From contig NZ_WAJR01000021.1 in the NCBI RefSeq assembly GCF_008831035.1, positions 1 through 40,346 of the forward strand: a stretch of 40,346 nt of DNA, given 5' to 3'. The translations under genes were made by a program, and so were the position numbers. Shown piece by piece: positions 15,901 to 24,348 of the stretch. Under the pieces are notes generated by a model. The model had not been told where the DNA came from. It did no database searches and saw only the letters and a list, made by a program, of their open reading frames with translations. Position 1 is the first letter of the stretch. Each line of letters starts with the position of its first letter. The DNA comes from Ellagibacter isourolithinifaciens. GTDB lineage: Bacteria; Actinomycetota; Coriobacteriia; Coriobacteriales; Eggerthellaceae.

Positions 15901-16328
15901 GCGCGAACCTCCTTGTTTTCGTTGGCTGCGAACTTGTCGCTTGGATCGTCGCTGCCGTTAGGGTTGCTCCCGTTGGTCTTGCTGCCTTCGCCGTTCGGGT
16001 TGTCTGCATCCTGCGCACCCTTGTTGCCCTCGCCGTCAAGAAGGGCATTCACGCGCGCCACCTTCTCGTCCATCATGCGGGAGAAGCCGGGGCGCACGTC
16101 TGCCTTCAAGATGACCTCGGTGCGAATGCCCTTCTCGGCAAGCACGAACGTTGCGTCGCGCACAACGCGCATGACCTCGTCCCATTCACCCTCGATCTCG
16201 GTGAACATGGAATAGGTCCTGTTCGGAAGGCCCGACTCCCGGATGACCTTTACGACCTCGGCGACCTCGGAGGACAGCTCGTCTCCCACGCCGAAGGGTG
16301 CGATTGCCACGGCGATGAGCGTGTTCAT
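15897..16328 (-). CDS. MTH1187-family thiamine-binding-like protein with a long polar tail
   Basis: The 143-residue protein's first ~95 residues match the MTH1187/YkoF-type ferredoxin-like fold (start MNTLIAVAIAPFGVGDELS, then TYSMFTEIEGEWDEVMRVV), some members of which bind thiamine or hydroxymethylpyrimidine. Residues from about 97 onward are a low-complexity Gly/Asn/Ser/Asp/Lys tail that the family normally lacks. The gene starts 1 base after the thiM stop, with GAGGAGG upstream, and its own stop overlaps thiE. Its place between two thiamine genes under a TPP riboswitch supports a thiamine-related role such as precursor or cofactor binding; the tail has no known function. Confidence 0.85.
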   Translation of the reverse strand: MNTLIAVAIAPFGVGDELSSEVAEVVKVIRESGLPNRTYSMFTEIEGEWDEVMRVVRDATFVLAEKGIRTEVILKADVRPGFSRMMDEKVARVNALLDGEGNKGAQDADNPNGEGSKTNGSNPNGSDDPSDKFAANENKEVRA

Positions 16329-16329
16329 G

Positions 16330-17169
16330 CTAGGCCTCCTCGATGCGCAGCGGGTTGTTCGCGATATCGTCGGGCGTTGCGCGGTAGAGCTCGTCGATGA
16401 ATGCGACCTTGAAGCTCGCGGGCGCGTCCGCCGTAGCTGCCGCGCGCGTTCCCGCGACGTTGTAGTGCGCGACGGCGGCAAGCGTCGCGGTGAAGGGGTC
16501 GGCCTGCGCGGCGTAGACCGCGGCCACGCCTCCGAGGGAACATCCGAAGCCCGTCACCTTGCCCATAAGCGCGCTGCCTCCTGTGGAATATGCCACGGTC
16601 GACCCATCGGTGACCAGGTCGGACTCGCCCGAGACGGCCACCGCGCCGCCCGTGTAGCGCGCAAGGGCCACGGCTGCGTCGCGCGCGGCTGCCACCGTGT
16701 CGGTGGTGTCGACGCCGCGGGCACGGGAAAGCTCGCTCGCGTCGCCTTCCAGGTCCCAAAGGCCTGCAAGCGCGATGATCTCGGAGGCGTTGCCGCGCAC
16801 GATGGCGGGCTTGTAGGGCTTGAATCCGCGCAAAAGCTTGGTACGCAGGCTGCCGATGCCGATGCCGACCGGATCGAGCACCCAGGGCTTGCCCGCTGCG
16901 TGCGCTGCTGCGGCAGTGCGGGGAAGCGTCTCCTCGTACACGGGAAGCAGCGTTCCCATGTTGATGTAGACGGCACCGCCCGCGGCGACAAGGCATTCGC
17001 CCTCGTCAGGCAGGTACACCATGGCAGCCGAGCCGCCGACGGCGAGCTGCGCGTTCGCCACGAAGTCGATGGTCACGCTGTTGGTGATCGACCCCGCCAT
17101 GGGATTGCTCGCGCGCACCTTGCTCGCAGCTTCCACGATTCCGCTTTGCAACTGGTTCATCTCAATCAT
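16330..17169 (-). CDS. thiM: hydroxyethylthiazole kinase
   Basis: The 279-residue ribokinase-like enzyme phosphorylates the thiazole alcohol in thiamine salvage. Visible landmarks are GSITNSVTIDFVANAQLAVG near the N-terminus, VLDPVGIGIGSLR, and VTGFGCSLGG, in which C210 occupies the conserved cysteine position of the anion-hole region. The ATG at 17169 is preceded by AAAGGA at 6 bases; upstream in-frame codons fall in the riboswitch terminator region and are not used. It is the first gene of the operon and directly downstream of the TPP riboswitch. With thiE but no thiazole or pyrimidine synthesis genes here, the operon points to salvage. Confidence 0.93.
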   Translation of the reverse strand: MIEMNQLQSGIVEAASKVRASNPMAGSITNSVTIDFVANAQLAVGGSAAMVYLPDEGECLVAAGGAVYINMGTLLPVYEETLPRTAAAAHAAGKPWVLDPVGIGIGSLRTKLLRGFKPYKPAIVRGNASEIIALAGLWDLEGDASELSRARGVDTTDTVAAARDAAVALARYTGGAVAVSGESDLVTDGSTVAYSTGGSALMGKVTGFGCSLGGVAAVYAAQADPFTATLAAVAHYNVAGTRAAATADAPASFKVAFIDELYRATPDDIANNPLRIEEA

Positions 17170-17213
17170 GCGCATTCCTTTCAAGGACCCGCTCCGTCTG
17201 CGGAGCATGGCAT

Positions 17214-17245
17214 AAAAATGGGACGCCAGCATAAGCGGGCGCCCC
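17214..17245 (-). terminator. riboswitch-controlled intrinsic terminator
   Basis: On the minus strand an 8-bp stem (17238-17245 with 17220-17227, one G-U pair) is followed by ATTTTTA. It lies between the TPP aptamer and thiM, so it is the likely expression platform: bound TPP lets this stem form and stops transcription. Confidence 0.75.
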
Positions 17246-17256
17246 AGATAGAACCT

Positions 17257-17352
17257 GAGATGCTCCCTACGCCAGCACTAACTGACAGGTTCAAAGGGTT
17301 AGGCTTGCGCCCTCTCAGCCGATTGCGCGTTTTTCGCGCGATGGGCACCCCT
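17257..17352 (-). promoter_or_regulatory. TPP (THI-box) riboswitch aptamer
   Basis: On the minus strand the segment carries the conserved TPP core in order: GGGGTGC at the 5' side, GGCTGAGAGGG, ACCCTTTGAACCTG, then GCTGGCGTAGGGA. The first GGGGTGC can pair with GCATCTC at the 3' edge to form P1. The pyrimidine-binding (CTGAGA) and pyrophosphate-binding (GCGTAGGGA) elements are both intact. It lies upstream of thiM with a terminator in between. Confidence 0.93.
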
Positions 17353-17650
17353 GCATCGAACTTGCTGGGGCAATGGTACACCTAAGTTGGCCGCTGCGCG
17401 CGCACATGTCGGGCGGCGGCTGTCTCCCAGGCGGCGTTGCGGCGGGGCTGCTCCATTTGCTTGGCGCCCGTGAGATTCCCGAAAATCGAGCGCGGCTTCC
17501 GCTTCGACCCGTCTTGCGCTCGCCGCCTGCAAGGCGTCCGATCGCTTCCCGCCTTACTTTCCGCCCGCGAGGCCCCTGCCCCTTCTCTCGGTCCCCGCTG
17601 CTTGGCTTCCGCCCGCTTCTCGGCTCCCCGCCCCCGCCTGTTAACCTCCG

Positions 17651-17680
17651 TTCGCATTTGTGCTCGCAACCTGGTATCAT
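17651..17680 (+). promoter_or_regulatory. candidate promoter for the second EamA transporter
   Basis: TATCAT at 17675-17680 is preceded by TGG (extended -10 type), with TTCGCA 18 bases upstream. It would leave a leader of nearly 190 bases before the GTG at 17874. The rest of 17353-17873 holds no recognisable gene, only GC-rich DNA with open frames on both strands. Confidence 0.3.
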
Positions 17681-17873
17681 CTCTTTCGCTAAAACCCAAC
17701 GTGGACTTTTTGGGCGTGTGCGTCAAGAAGGCTTCTTTCTCGAAGGAACGGCGACGGGAAGCCGTCTTCTCCTTTGCCTTGGCAGCGCGTCACTTTTCGC
17801 CACGTAGCCGAACGCTCGGTTGCGTGGTTTTTCTTCTCGCTCCTCGGGCGCCGATGTGCAAGAGGAGCTCACA

Positions 17874-18893
17874 GTGAAAACGAACGATATGCCTGCCGCG
17901 ATTTCCCCGGCGATGCCGGTGGCGAACGTGACTGCCCCAAACGAGGCCGCCTCGTGCAAGGCGACCCCAAGCGAAGCGACCAAAGTGCGCGCGATCGCGA
18001 CGCTCGAGGTGTTTCTCGGCGGCGCAAGCTATGGTTTCATGGCGACTTCCTACAAGCTTTCTTACGCCGCGGGGTTCACTTCGAATCAAGTCGTCGCAGG
18101 TCAAGGATGGTTCGGCCTCATCCTGTTCGCAATAGCCTTCGCGGTGTCGATGGCGCGCGGAAAACGCTGGCAGCGCGTCGGTGCCCGTTCGGCACTTTCG
18201 CTTATGGGGCTGGGATGCATCACCTGCTGCACCTCGATATTCTATTGCTATGCGATGAGCGTTCTGCCCGTTTCGGTGGCGCTCACGCTTTTGTTCCAGT
18301 TCACCTGGATCGGCACGGTGCTCCAGATCGTCTTGACGCGCAAGCCGCCTGTGCTCTCCCAGGTCATCGCAGCTGCGGTTGTCGTCGCTGGAACCGTGCT
18401 CGCGAGCGGCGTCTACAAAACGGGCATCGCGGGCTACGATTCGCTGGGGCTTGTGTGCGGCTTTGGCGCGGCCATCAGCTGCGCGTGTTTCGTGACGTTT
18501 TCAGGGAGGGTGAAGGCTCCCTGCTCGAACGAGCAGCGCGGGATGATCGTGTGCGCGGGCGTGGTCATCGCGTCGCATATGGTGTGCCCCGACTTCATCG
18601 TTTCGGGCGCGCTGCTCGACGGTTTCGCTCCGTATGCGTTCGTGTGCGGGCTGTTCGGCATGACACTGCCGGTTCTGCTGTTCGGCTTGGGGACGCCGCA
18701 CTTGACGCCCGGCATGTCGACCATCATGACGTCGGCCGAGCTGCCGGCGGGGCTTCTCCTCGCCATGCTTGTGCTCGGGGAGCCGATTTCCGCTGTTGAA
18801 TGGCTTGGCGTGGCGATCATCCTTGCCGGAGTCTGCATCGCGCAGGTCCGCCTCGGGAAGCGCACGGAGACGACGCCGCTCCCGACCGATTAG
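17874..18893 (+). CDS. EamA-domain drug/metabolite transporter
   Basis: The 339-residue protein has about ten membrane helices in two EamA halves (about 50-180 and 190-320), preceded by a polar cytoplasmic N-terminus of about 40 residues. The last helix region, LVLGEPISAVEWLGVAIIL, is the typical EamA C-terminal pattern. The GTG at 17874 is chosen because AAGAGGAG lies 6 bases upstream; the earlier open part (from 17820) has no site and is not conserved-looking. It diverges from the TPP-regulated thiM operon, but no riboswitch faces this direction, so a thiamine link is not supported. Substrate unknown. Confidence 0.87.
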   Translation: MKTNDMPAAISPAMPVANVTAPNEAASCKATPSEATKVRAIATLEVFLGGASYGFMATSYKLSYAAGFTSNQVVAGQGWFGLILFAIAFAVSMARGKRWQRVGARSALSLMGLGCITCCTSIFYCYAMSVLPVSVALTLLFQFTWIGTVLQIVLTRKPPVLSQVIAAAVVVAGTVLASGVYKTGIAGYDSLGLVCGFGAAISCACFVTFSGRVKAPCSNEQRGMIVCAGVVIASHMVCPDFIVSGALLDGFAPYAFVCGLFGMTLPVLLFGLGTPHLTPGMSTIMTSAELPAGLLLAMLVLGEPISAVEWLGVAIILAGVCIAQVRLGKRTETTPLPTD

Positions 18894-18930
18894 CGACGTT
18901 TGCGGCAGGGGCTTGCTGGGAGCGAGGTAA

Positions 18931-18979
18931 ATCACCTGACCCTTCGCCCCACCCCCCGTGGGACGAATCACCTGACCCT
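18931..18979. repeat. 13-bp direct repeat in the gap after the EamA gene
   Basis: ATCACCTGACCCT occurs at 18931-18943 and 18967-18979, in a C-rich stretch. Such motifs recall dispersed intergenic repeats of the REP type, but only these copies are seen here. Confidence 0.4.
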
Positions 18980-19086
18980 GCCTCGCCCACCCGACCCCTG
19001 TCTCACCTAGTGAGGCCGCCTCTGCCTCAGAGGGCGTGTGCTCCCGAAGGTGGCGTCTCGATGCGTTCTTTCCCGATTTCTGCCTC

Positions 19087-19235
19087 TCGTGGACAGAAAT
19101 AGTCCGATATGTGAGGAGTATCGATAGGCTAACTTGCTTTCGAAAAAACTGACCTGGGCAGATGCCGACGGAAGCGCGAGCGGGCGGTCTCGTTAGCGCT
19201 CGGAGACTCACATATCGCCATTATTTTGTCCACGA
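19087..19235. repeat. imperfect 29-bp inverted repeat spanning 149 bp
   Basis: Arms 19087-19115 and 19207-19235 match at 23 of 29 positions when inverted, with perfect outer 9 and inner 11 bases. Between and beyond them, two similar stretches (about 19142-19166 and 19305-19333) share the pattern GAAAA..CYGAC..TGGGCARATG. No gene lies between 18894 and 19366. It could be a small non-autonomous element or a structured RNA. Confidence 0.5.
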
Positions 19236-19366
19236 CGTCCCGGCTTTCGAGAAGAAGGCCCCGCGACGGCGCTCGACTGCCTGGCGCGGGGCTGCGTCCT
19301 TGTCGAGAAAACCGACGATCTGGGCAAATGGCGGATCCCTCCTTGCGGCCTTTTCAGTTCGAGGGC

Positions 19367-19903
19367 TTAGAAGTTTTCAGCCGAAATTTCGAAGTATGCC
19401 TGCGGATGGTTGCAGACGGGGCACACATCCGGAGCCTTCGTGCCTACGACGATGTGGCCGCAATTACGGCATTCCCACACCTTGACCTCGCTCTTTTCAA
19501 ACACAGCGGCGGTTTCAACGTTGTGCAGCAGCGCGCGGTAACGCTCTTCGTGGTGCTTCTCGATGGCACCAACCTGACGGAACTTTTCGGCGAGCTCGGG
19601 GAAGCCCTCTTCTTCAGCCGTCTTGGCGAACTCGTCGTACATGTCGGTCCACTCGAAGTTCTCGCCATCGGCAGCAGCGGCAAGGTTTTCCGCCGTGTTG
19701 CCAATGCCTTCGAGCTCGCGGAACCACATCTTGGCGTGATATTGCTCGTTCGCCGAAGTCTTGCGGAAGATTTCGGCGATCTGCTCGTAGCCTTCGCCCT
19801 TCGCGACCGACGCGAAGTACGTGTATTTATTGGTCGCCTGCGACTCGCCAGCGAACGCAGCCTGTAGGTTTTTCTCAGTTTGGGTTCCAGCGTATTTGGA
19901 CAT
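19367..19903 (-). CDS. rubrerythrin
   Basis: The 178-residue protein has an N-terminal ferritin-like diiron domain (about 1-135) with [23 protein letters not shown] and IEKHHEERY supplying the Glu/His ligands. A C-terminal rubredoxin-like domain has CRNCG and CPVC holding one iron. Rubrerythrins reduce hydrogen peroxide in the cytoplasm of anaerobes. GGGGG lies before the ATG at 19903, and a well-formed promoter sits about 50 bp upstream. It is a single-gene unit and no peroxide regulator is adjacent. Confidence 0.95.
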   Translation of the reverse strand: MSKYAGTQTEKNLQAAFAGESQATNKYTYFASVAKGEGYEQIAEIFRKTSANEQYHAKMWFRELEGIGNTAENLAAAADGENFEWTDMYDEFAKTAEEEGFPELAEKFRQVGAIEKHHEERYRALLHNVETAAVFEKSEVKVWECRNCGHIVVGTKAPDVCPVCNHPQAYFEISAENF

Positions 19904-19951
19904 GTTGAATCCCCCTTCTTGGATTTCCAGCCGTGGGCCCATCGCCCGTGG

Positions 19952-19980
19952 CGTATATCGCAAATGGTACACCGTCTCAA
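19952..19980 (-). promoter_or_regulatory. promoter of the rubrerythrin gene
   Basis: On the minus strand TTGAGA (19975-19980) and TATACG (19952-19957) are separated by exactly 17 bases. Transcription would begin near 19945, giving a leader of about 40 bases. Confidence 0.6.
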
Positions 19981-20234
19981 TTCGAATTTGTAGCTTTTGC
20001 CATATCTGTTTCCGAATCCCTGGAATTAGAACATAGCGTCAAAGTGACCGCGTAGGAACGAGAAAGTTCGCGGACTTTTCCCATCAGGTTTGAGAAAGGT
20101 CCGGGAGTCTTTCCGCCGATTAGCAGCGCTCGGGAGCGAGACGGATCGCCCGACCCTTGTCTTGCTTGGCTCGAAGCTGTCGGTGACGCTGACTTTCGGC
20201 GCACGTTCCCTGCCTGTACAAGAGTGACGATAGA

Positions 20235-20262
20235 TTGCAAAAAATAAGTAGGAATCTATCAA
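20235..20262 (+). promoter_or_regulatory. weak candidate promoter upstream of the GNAT gene
   Basis: TTGCAA (20235-20240) and TATCAA (20257-20262) are spaced by 16 bases in an AT-rich stretch. The distance to the ATG at 20458 is almost 200 bases. The rest of 19981-20457 holds no recognisable gene. Confidence 0.3.
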
Positions 20263-20457
20263 ATATTAAACGAGTTATTCCTCAAATAGGACGATAGTGG
20301 GGATTATCCTTGGGCAAAAATGCTGATAATCTGTTAGTAGACGATTTCTGCACATTTTATCGTCGTTTTTGTACAGAGGTCATCTCGAACCGCGAAGCCG
20401 CTCCCCCGACTTCGGGCGTCGCGTCTGCTCGAATCCCTCACCGGCAAGGAGGTTCCC

Positions 20458-21126
20458 ATGCTCGAAACGAAACGGTTCATCCTGCGCCCCTGGCGCGATG
20501 CCGACGCGCCGACGCTCTTCCGCTGGGCAAGCGACCCGCGGGTGGGGCCTCCCGCCAATTGGGCGCCGTACGTGAGCATCGAGCATGCCCGCGAAACACT
20601 CCACGCTGTGTACTGCGTGCCCGACACCTTTGCCATCTGCATGAAGCGCCCCGAGGAATTCGATGCCGCCGCCATCGCGCGCATCGAGGGCGCAGCCGAC
20701 TTCGGCGACATGGCGCGCGGGTTTTCGGGCCGTGCGTTCTTGCGTGAGCGCAAGAAGGTGGCTTCGGCCCCATTGAACCCCATCGGCAGTATCAGGTTCG
20801 TCAAGCCCGACCACGCCAACTGCTCGATCGAAGACAACGATCGGGAAATGGGAATCTGGCTGGCTGCTCCCTTTTGGGGGTTTGGCATCGCTCCCGAAGT
20901 GGCGGGCGCGATGCTGCGCTACGGATTCGGCGAGCGCGGGCTTTCCGCAATCTGGGTCTGCAACTTCGTGGAAAATGCGACATCCGCCCGCGCGAAGGAC
21001 AAGCTCGGCTTCGAGCTCGTGCGCCTCGAGGAGGCGACCAATCCTGTCACGGGCGTGGTGCGCACGCAGCAAGTCTCGGTGCTCACGAAAAGCTCGTGGG
21101 AAAACATGCAGAAGGCAACCGAGTAA
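20458..21126 (+). CDS. GNAT-family N-acetyltransferase (RimJ/RimL-like)
   Basis: The 222-residue acetyltransferase opens with LETKRFILRPWRDADAPTLFRW, the usual start of the RimJ/RimL-like acetyltransferase_3 group. The acetyl-CoA site is in EMGIWLAAPFWGFGIAPEVAGAM and the terminal GNAT strand is in AKDKLGFELVR. An extra stretch (about residues 60-105) interrupts the fold between the first strands and is longer than in typical 180-residue members. AAGGAGG precedes the ATG. It is a single gene ended by a strong terminator. The acceptor could be a protein N-terminus, an antibiotic or another amine; it cannot be told from the sequence. Confidence 0.88.
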   Translation: MLETKRFILRPWRDADAPTLFRWASDPRVGPPANWAPYVSIEHARETLHAVYCVPDTFAICMKRPEEFDAAAIARIEGAADFGDMARGFSGRAFLRERKKVASAPLNPIGSIRFVKPDHANCSIEDNDREMGIWLAAPFWGFGIAPEVAGAMLRYGFGERGLSAIWVCNFVENATSARAKDKLGFELVRLEEATNPVTGVVRTQQVSVLTKSSWENMQKATE

Positions 21127-21174
21127 ATCGGCTCGTTCGCAAGCCGCTCTGTTCTTCGGCGCCACGAAAAGCAT

Positions 21175-21219
21175 AAAGGGCAGCCCAATCGCGTAGAAGA
21201 CGATGGGCTGCCCTTTTTT
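21175..21219 (+). terminator. strong intrinsic terminator
   Basis: A stem of about 15 bp (AAAGGGCAGCCCA... with ...TGGGCTGCCCTTT) is followed by a run of six T on the plus strand. It closes the GNAT gene and faces the end of the convergent minus-strand gene at 21280, so it may serve both. Confidence 0.85.
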
Positions 21220-21279
21220 GCGTTCGTCAGTGGGAAAAACTCCTCGCCGACGAACAATCGGTTTCGGTTCCTGCTGGCC

Positions 21280-22617
21280 CTACGGGCGCTTCGACCCGCA
21301 GTTGCCACAGAAAGCGCCCGTGTTCTGCGCGCCGCACGAGCACGTCCACGTGTCGGCTTCGGGCTTCTTCGACCCACAGTTGCTGCAGAACTTGCCCGTG
21401 TTCTCGGCCCCGCAAGAGCAGGTCCAGCTGCCGGCGGGCGCGGGCTTGGGAGAGCCGCAGTTGCTGCAGAACTTGCCGGTATTCTGCGCGCCGCACGAGC
21501 AGGTCCAGCCGCCCTCGCCGTTGCCGTTACCGCCGCCGTTGCCGGTAGCAAAGCCGCCACCTGCGGCAACGTTGTACTGGCTTTGCGGCGTGCCGCCACC
21601 GCCCTGCTGGTTGAAGAGGCTGCCGGCGTTCATGCCGCCGGCCATGTTCGCCATGCCCATGCCCATGAAGCCCGCCATGGCGCCCGACTCGTTCGCGGCA
21701 GCCGTGCGCATCGCGTCGGACTGAGCAGCGGCGATGTTCGCAGCAGCCATAGCTGGGTCGCGCATGACCGCGGCCTTCTGCAGGTCCTTGATCATCCGCT
21801 CGTCCTCTTCGGACGCGGCGATCGTGTTCACGCCGAAGGAAGCCACCTCGATGCCGCGCAGGTCGGCCCACTTCTCGGAAAGCACCTCGTTGAGGGCGTC
21901 GGCGAGCTCGGTGGTGTGCGCGGGCACGGCGGAGTAGCGCACGCCCATGGCGGAAATCTTCGCGAAGGCGGGTTGCAGCGCCGTCAGAAGCTCGCTTTTC
22001 AGCTGCGAGTCGATCTTGTCGCGCGTGTAGGGCTCCTCCACGTTGCCGCACACGTTCTTGTAGAACAGCAGAGGGTCGGTGATCTTGTAGGAGTACTCGC
22101 CGTTGCAGCGCACCGAAATGTCCACGTCAAGGCCGATGTTCGCATCGACGACGCGGAAGGGAACCGGCGTTGCCGTGCCGTACTTGTTGCCGATGATCTC
22201 TTTCTTGTTGAAGTAATACACGCGCTGGTCTTTGCCCGTGTCGCCGCCGAAGGTAAAACGGCCGCCCACGCGCTCGAAGGCCGTCTTGATGCGATCGGTG
22301 ATCTTGTCGTCGCCGAAGAACAGGCTCGGCTCGGAAGAGTTGTCGAACACGAATTCGCCAGGCTCGCCGCATGCGTCGACGATTGCGCCCTGTTCGACGA
22401 TGATCATGTACTGGCCGTCGGCCACAGCGATGATCGAGCCGTCGGAGATGATGTTGCTCTCGCCCTTGGTATTCGAAGAGCGGCCCTTGTCGGAGGTGCG
22501 CTTCATGCCCTTGACCACCAGCGTGTCGGCATTGAGCGCATCGCAGTAGAAATAGTCGCGCCAAGAATCGGCAAGTACGCCGCCCAGGGCGCCCGCGCCC
22601 GCTTTCAGAAGACCCAT
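21280..22617 (-). CDS. SPFH-domain protein of the YdjI / virion-core-like family, with three C-terminal zinc ribbons
   Basis: The 445-residue protein's region from about 30 to 310 matches the YdjI-type SPFH/band-7-like domain. A Met/Ala/Gly-rich linker follows, with MAGFMGMGMANMAGGMNAG. The C-terminus carries three near-identical repeats of W-T-C-S-C-G-A-x-N-T-G-x-F-C-x-N-C-G-S, each able to bind one zinc ion. There is no obvious membrane helix, so it is cytoplasmic or membrane-peripheral. AAAGGAAAC lies before the ATG at 22617. The upstream gene encodes a YdjG-like protein. In Bacillus the related ydjFGHI operon, containing PspA, responds to envelope stress; no PspA gene is seen here. Confidence 0.85.
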   Translation of the reverse strand: MGLLKAGAGALGGVLADSWRDYFYCDALNADTLVVKGMKRTSDKGRSSNTKGESNIISDGSIIAVADGQYMIIVEQGAIVDACGEPGEFVFDNSSEPSLFFGDDKITDRIKTAFERVGGRFTFGGDTGKDQRVYYFNKKEIIGNKYGTATPVPFRVVDANIGLDVDISVRCNGEYSYKITDPLLFYKNVCGNVEEPYTRDKIDSQLKSELLTALQPAFAKISAMGVRYSAVPAHTTELADALNEVLSEKWADLRGIEVASFGVNTIAASEEDERMIKDLQKAAVMRDPAMAAANIAAAQSDAMRTAAANESGAMAGFMGMGMANMAGGMNAGSLFNQQGGGGTPQSQYNVAAGGGFATGNGGGNGNGEGGWTCSCGAQNTGKFCSNCGSPKPAPAGSWTCSCGAENTGKFCSNCGSKKPEADTWTCSCGAQNTGAFCGNCGSKRP

Positions 22618-22698
22618 GATCGTTTCCTTTCCGTCGTTTTGCCTGATCGTATATTCGCTCGGGGCGCACGTCCGAAGCCGCGTGCCCCGTAGTTGCCG

Positions 22699-24141
22699 CT
22701 AGTCGTCGTCCTTGCTGATGCGCACGCGCGTGATGTGGGTCGTCACGTACCGGTCATTGGACCCGGTGAGCGTGAGCCCTTCCATCGTGATGTAGCCCCG
22801 CGCGTCGGTCTGCTCGCGGGCCGTCTTCATCTGATTGTAGAAGGCGATGCACACGAAGGTCGCGATGGCGAGCGGGATTCCAAAATCGACAAGCACGCTC
22901 GTGAGCTCGTCGTCGAACTGGAACACCGATACGTCGAGTCCGATCAAGATCGCCATGCACACGAGGAAGATTCCCAAAAACCACAGCATCACCTTCAAAG
23001 GCGACACCGGCAAGTCGCCGATGAAGCGCCCCGTCTGGCCGTTCATGGCAAACAGGTAGTCCTCGTCCTTGTAGAGCGTGTGCAAAAGCCACACGGGGAA
23101 AAGTGCTTGCGAAAGACCCGTGACCTCGCTGTTCGCGTTGATCGACTCCTGCGTGACGTCGTCATACCCGGTCACGGTGGCCTGCAGCTCGTCTTCCAAG
23201 CTGCCCTTCATGCGCCGCATGGCGCGCGGCTGGCAGGTGTCGGCCTCCTGGTCGTAGCGCTCGGCCAGATATCCTGGCAGGTATGCCACGGAGAACGGCA
23301 CGAGCTCATCGAAGTCGAACGGCTCGATCGCGTCCATGTGCGCATCGGGCATCTTCGCCGAGCTGTCGGCGGGAATGCGCTCGAAGTCGAGCGAACCCTC
23401 GCGGTACGCCTCGTAGACGTCGGTCTCGGTGACTTCCTCGTCGCCCGAGGTGTAGACGCGGATGTTCTTGCATTCGTAGGTTGCGCTTCCCTCGGCGTTC
23501 CCGTCGTAAAGCCAAAACGGCACGTAGACGCCCTGCATGTGCGCGATGCGGTTGCTCTGCACGAATTCTTTGGGAAGGAACTTCTTTCCCTTGTAGTACG
23601 AGGTGAGTGCGGAAGTCGCTTCTTCTTTGCTCACCTTGAAGGGAATGATGAAATCGGGCTTTGCCTCGTTTGAGAAGGTGCCGGGCACGACGGCGGGGTT
23701 CCCGCAGTACGGGCACTCCGAGACCGCCGTGGTCGCATCGACCGTGACCGCGGCGCCGCAGGAGGAGCACGTGAAGGAACGCATTCCCTCACGCTCGTCC
23801 TCGTTCCAGGAGGCGCGCGAAAGGTACGCCTGGATGGGGTCGCTCGCGCTTGCGGAGACTTCTTTCGCGGCGGAAATCGTCTCGTTGGTCAGCACCGATG
23901 CCGCGCCTGCCGCTTCGTCGCCCATTCGCTCGAAGTCGCTTCGTTCCCCTGCCTCTGCCCGCTCGGTGTCGCTCTCCGCCTGTGCATCGGCTTTCTGCTG
24001 CTTGGCGGCATAGGCGGCCTCGACCTCGGCGGGCGTGAAGGCTCCGCCGCAGTAGTCGCAGTGCAGCTTCCCGTCGGCTCCTTCGAAGTGCAAAGGGCCC
24101 ATGCATGAAGGGCACTGGTAGTTTACCGATTCAGTTGCCAT
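22699..24141 (-). CDS. zinc-ribbon membrane protein, YdjG-like
   Basis: The 480-residue protein has an N-terminal TFIIB-type zinc ribbon (CPSCMGPLHFEGADGKLHCDYCG), a spacer rich in Ala/Glu, and a second ribbon (CSSCGAAVTVDATTAVSECPYCG). A central domain (about 190-370) is followed by two membrane helices near the C-terminus (VMLWFLGIFLVCMAILIGL and VLVDFGIPLAIATFVCIAF). The ATG at 24141 follows GGAGG by 7 bases; an upstream in-frame ATG at 24189 is poorly placed. The gene ends 81 bp before the YdjI-like gene, so they form one unit. In Bacillus, YdjG and YdjH anchor PspA at the membrane; the same partnership without PspA is inferred here. Confidence 0.83.
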   Translation of the reverse strand: MATESVNYQCPSCMGPLHFEGADGKLHCDYCGGAFTPAEVEAAYAAKQQKADAQAESDTERAEAGERSDFERMGDEAAGAASVLTNETISAAKEVSASASDPIQAYLSRASWNEDEREGMRSFTCSSCGAAVTVDATTAVSECPYCGNPAVVPGTFSNEAKPDFIIPFKVSKEEATSALTSYYKGKKFLPKEFVQSNRIAHMQGVYVPFWLYDGNAEGSATYECKNIRVYTSGDEEVTETDVYEAYREGSLDFERIPADSSAKMPDAHMDAIEPFDFDELVPFSVAYLPGYLAERYDQEADTCQPRAMRRMKGSLEDELQATVTGYDDVTQESINANSEVTGLSQALFPVWLLHTLYKDEDYLFAMNGQTGRFIGDLPVSPLKVMLWFLGIFLVCMAILIGLDVSVFQFDDELTSVLVDFGIPLAIATFVCIAFYNQMKTAREQTDARGYITMEGLTLTGSNDRYVTTHITRVRISKDDD

Positions 24142-24280
24142 TGGCTGACCTCCGACGTAGGCGGCTGCAGTTTCATCGTTCGCCCCCATGATACTTTATG
24201 CGCGCTATCCCGCGCGGTTCCGTTGTCGATTTCACCGTGCCATACGGCCAAAAAAACGCGGCTCGGTTGGCCGTGAGGCC

Positions 24281-24309
24281 ATCGTTTGATAGGGCGCTCA
24301 AGGTATACT
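24281..24309 (+). promoter_or_regulatory. candidate promoter of the sensor gene cluster
   Basis: A near-consensus -10 TATACT is at 24304-24309; the -35 region (about 24281-24287) is weak. It lies 39 bp upstream of the ATG at 24349, in the short gap between divergent units. Confidence 0.35.
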
Positions 24310-24348
24310 GGATAAAAGGGGATCGTGCGAGGCGGAAAGGGAGCTCGG

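Noticed and set aside
21583-22692. 369-residue plus-strand open frame opposite the YdjI-like gene
   Set aside because: The minus-strand product has clear SPFH and zinc-ribbon features; the plus-strand frame has none and no ribosome site.
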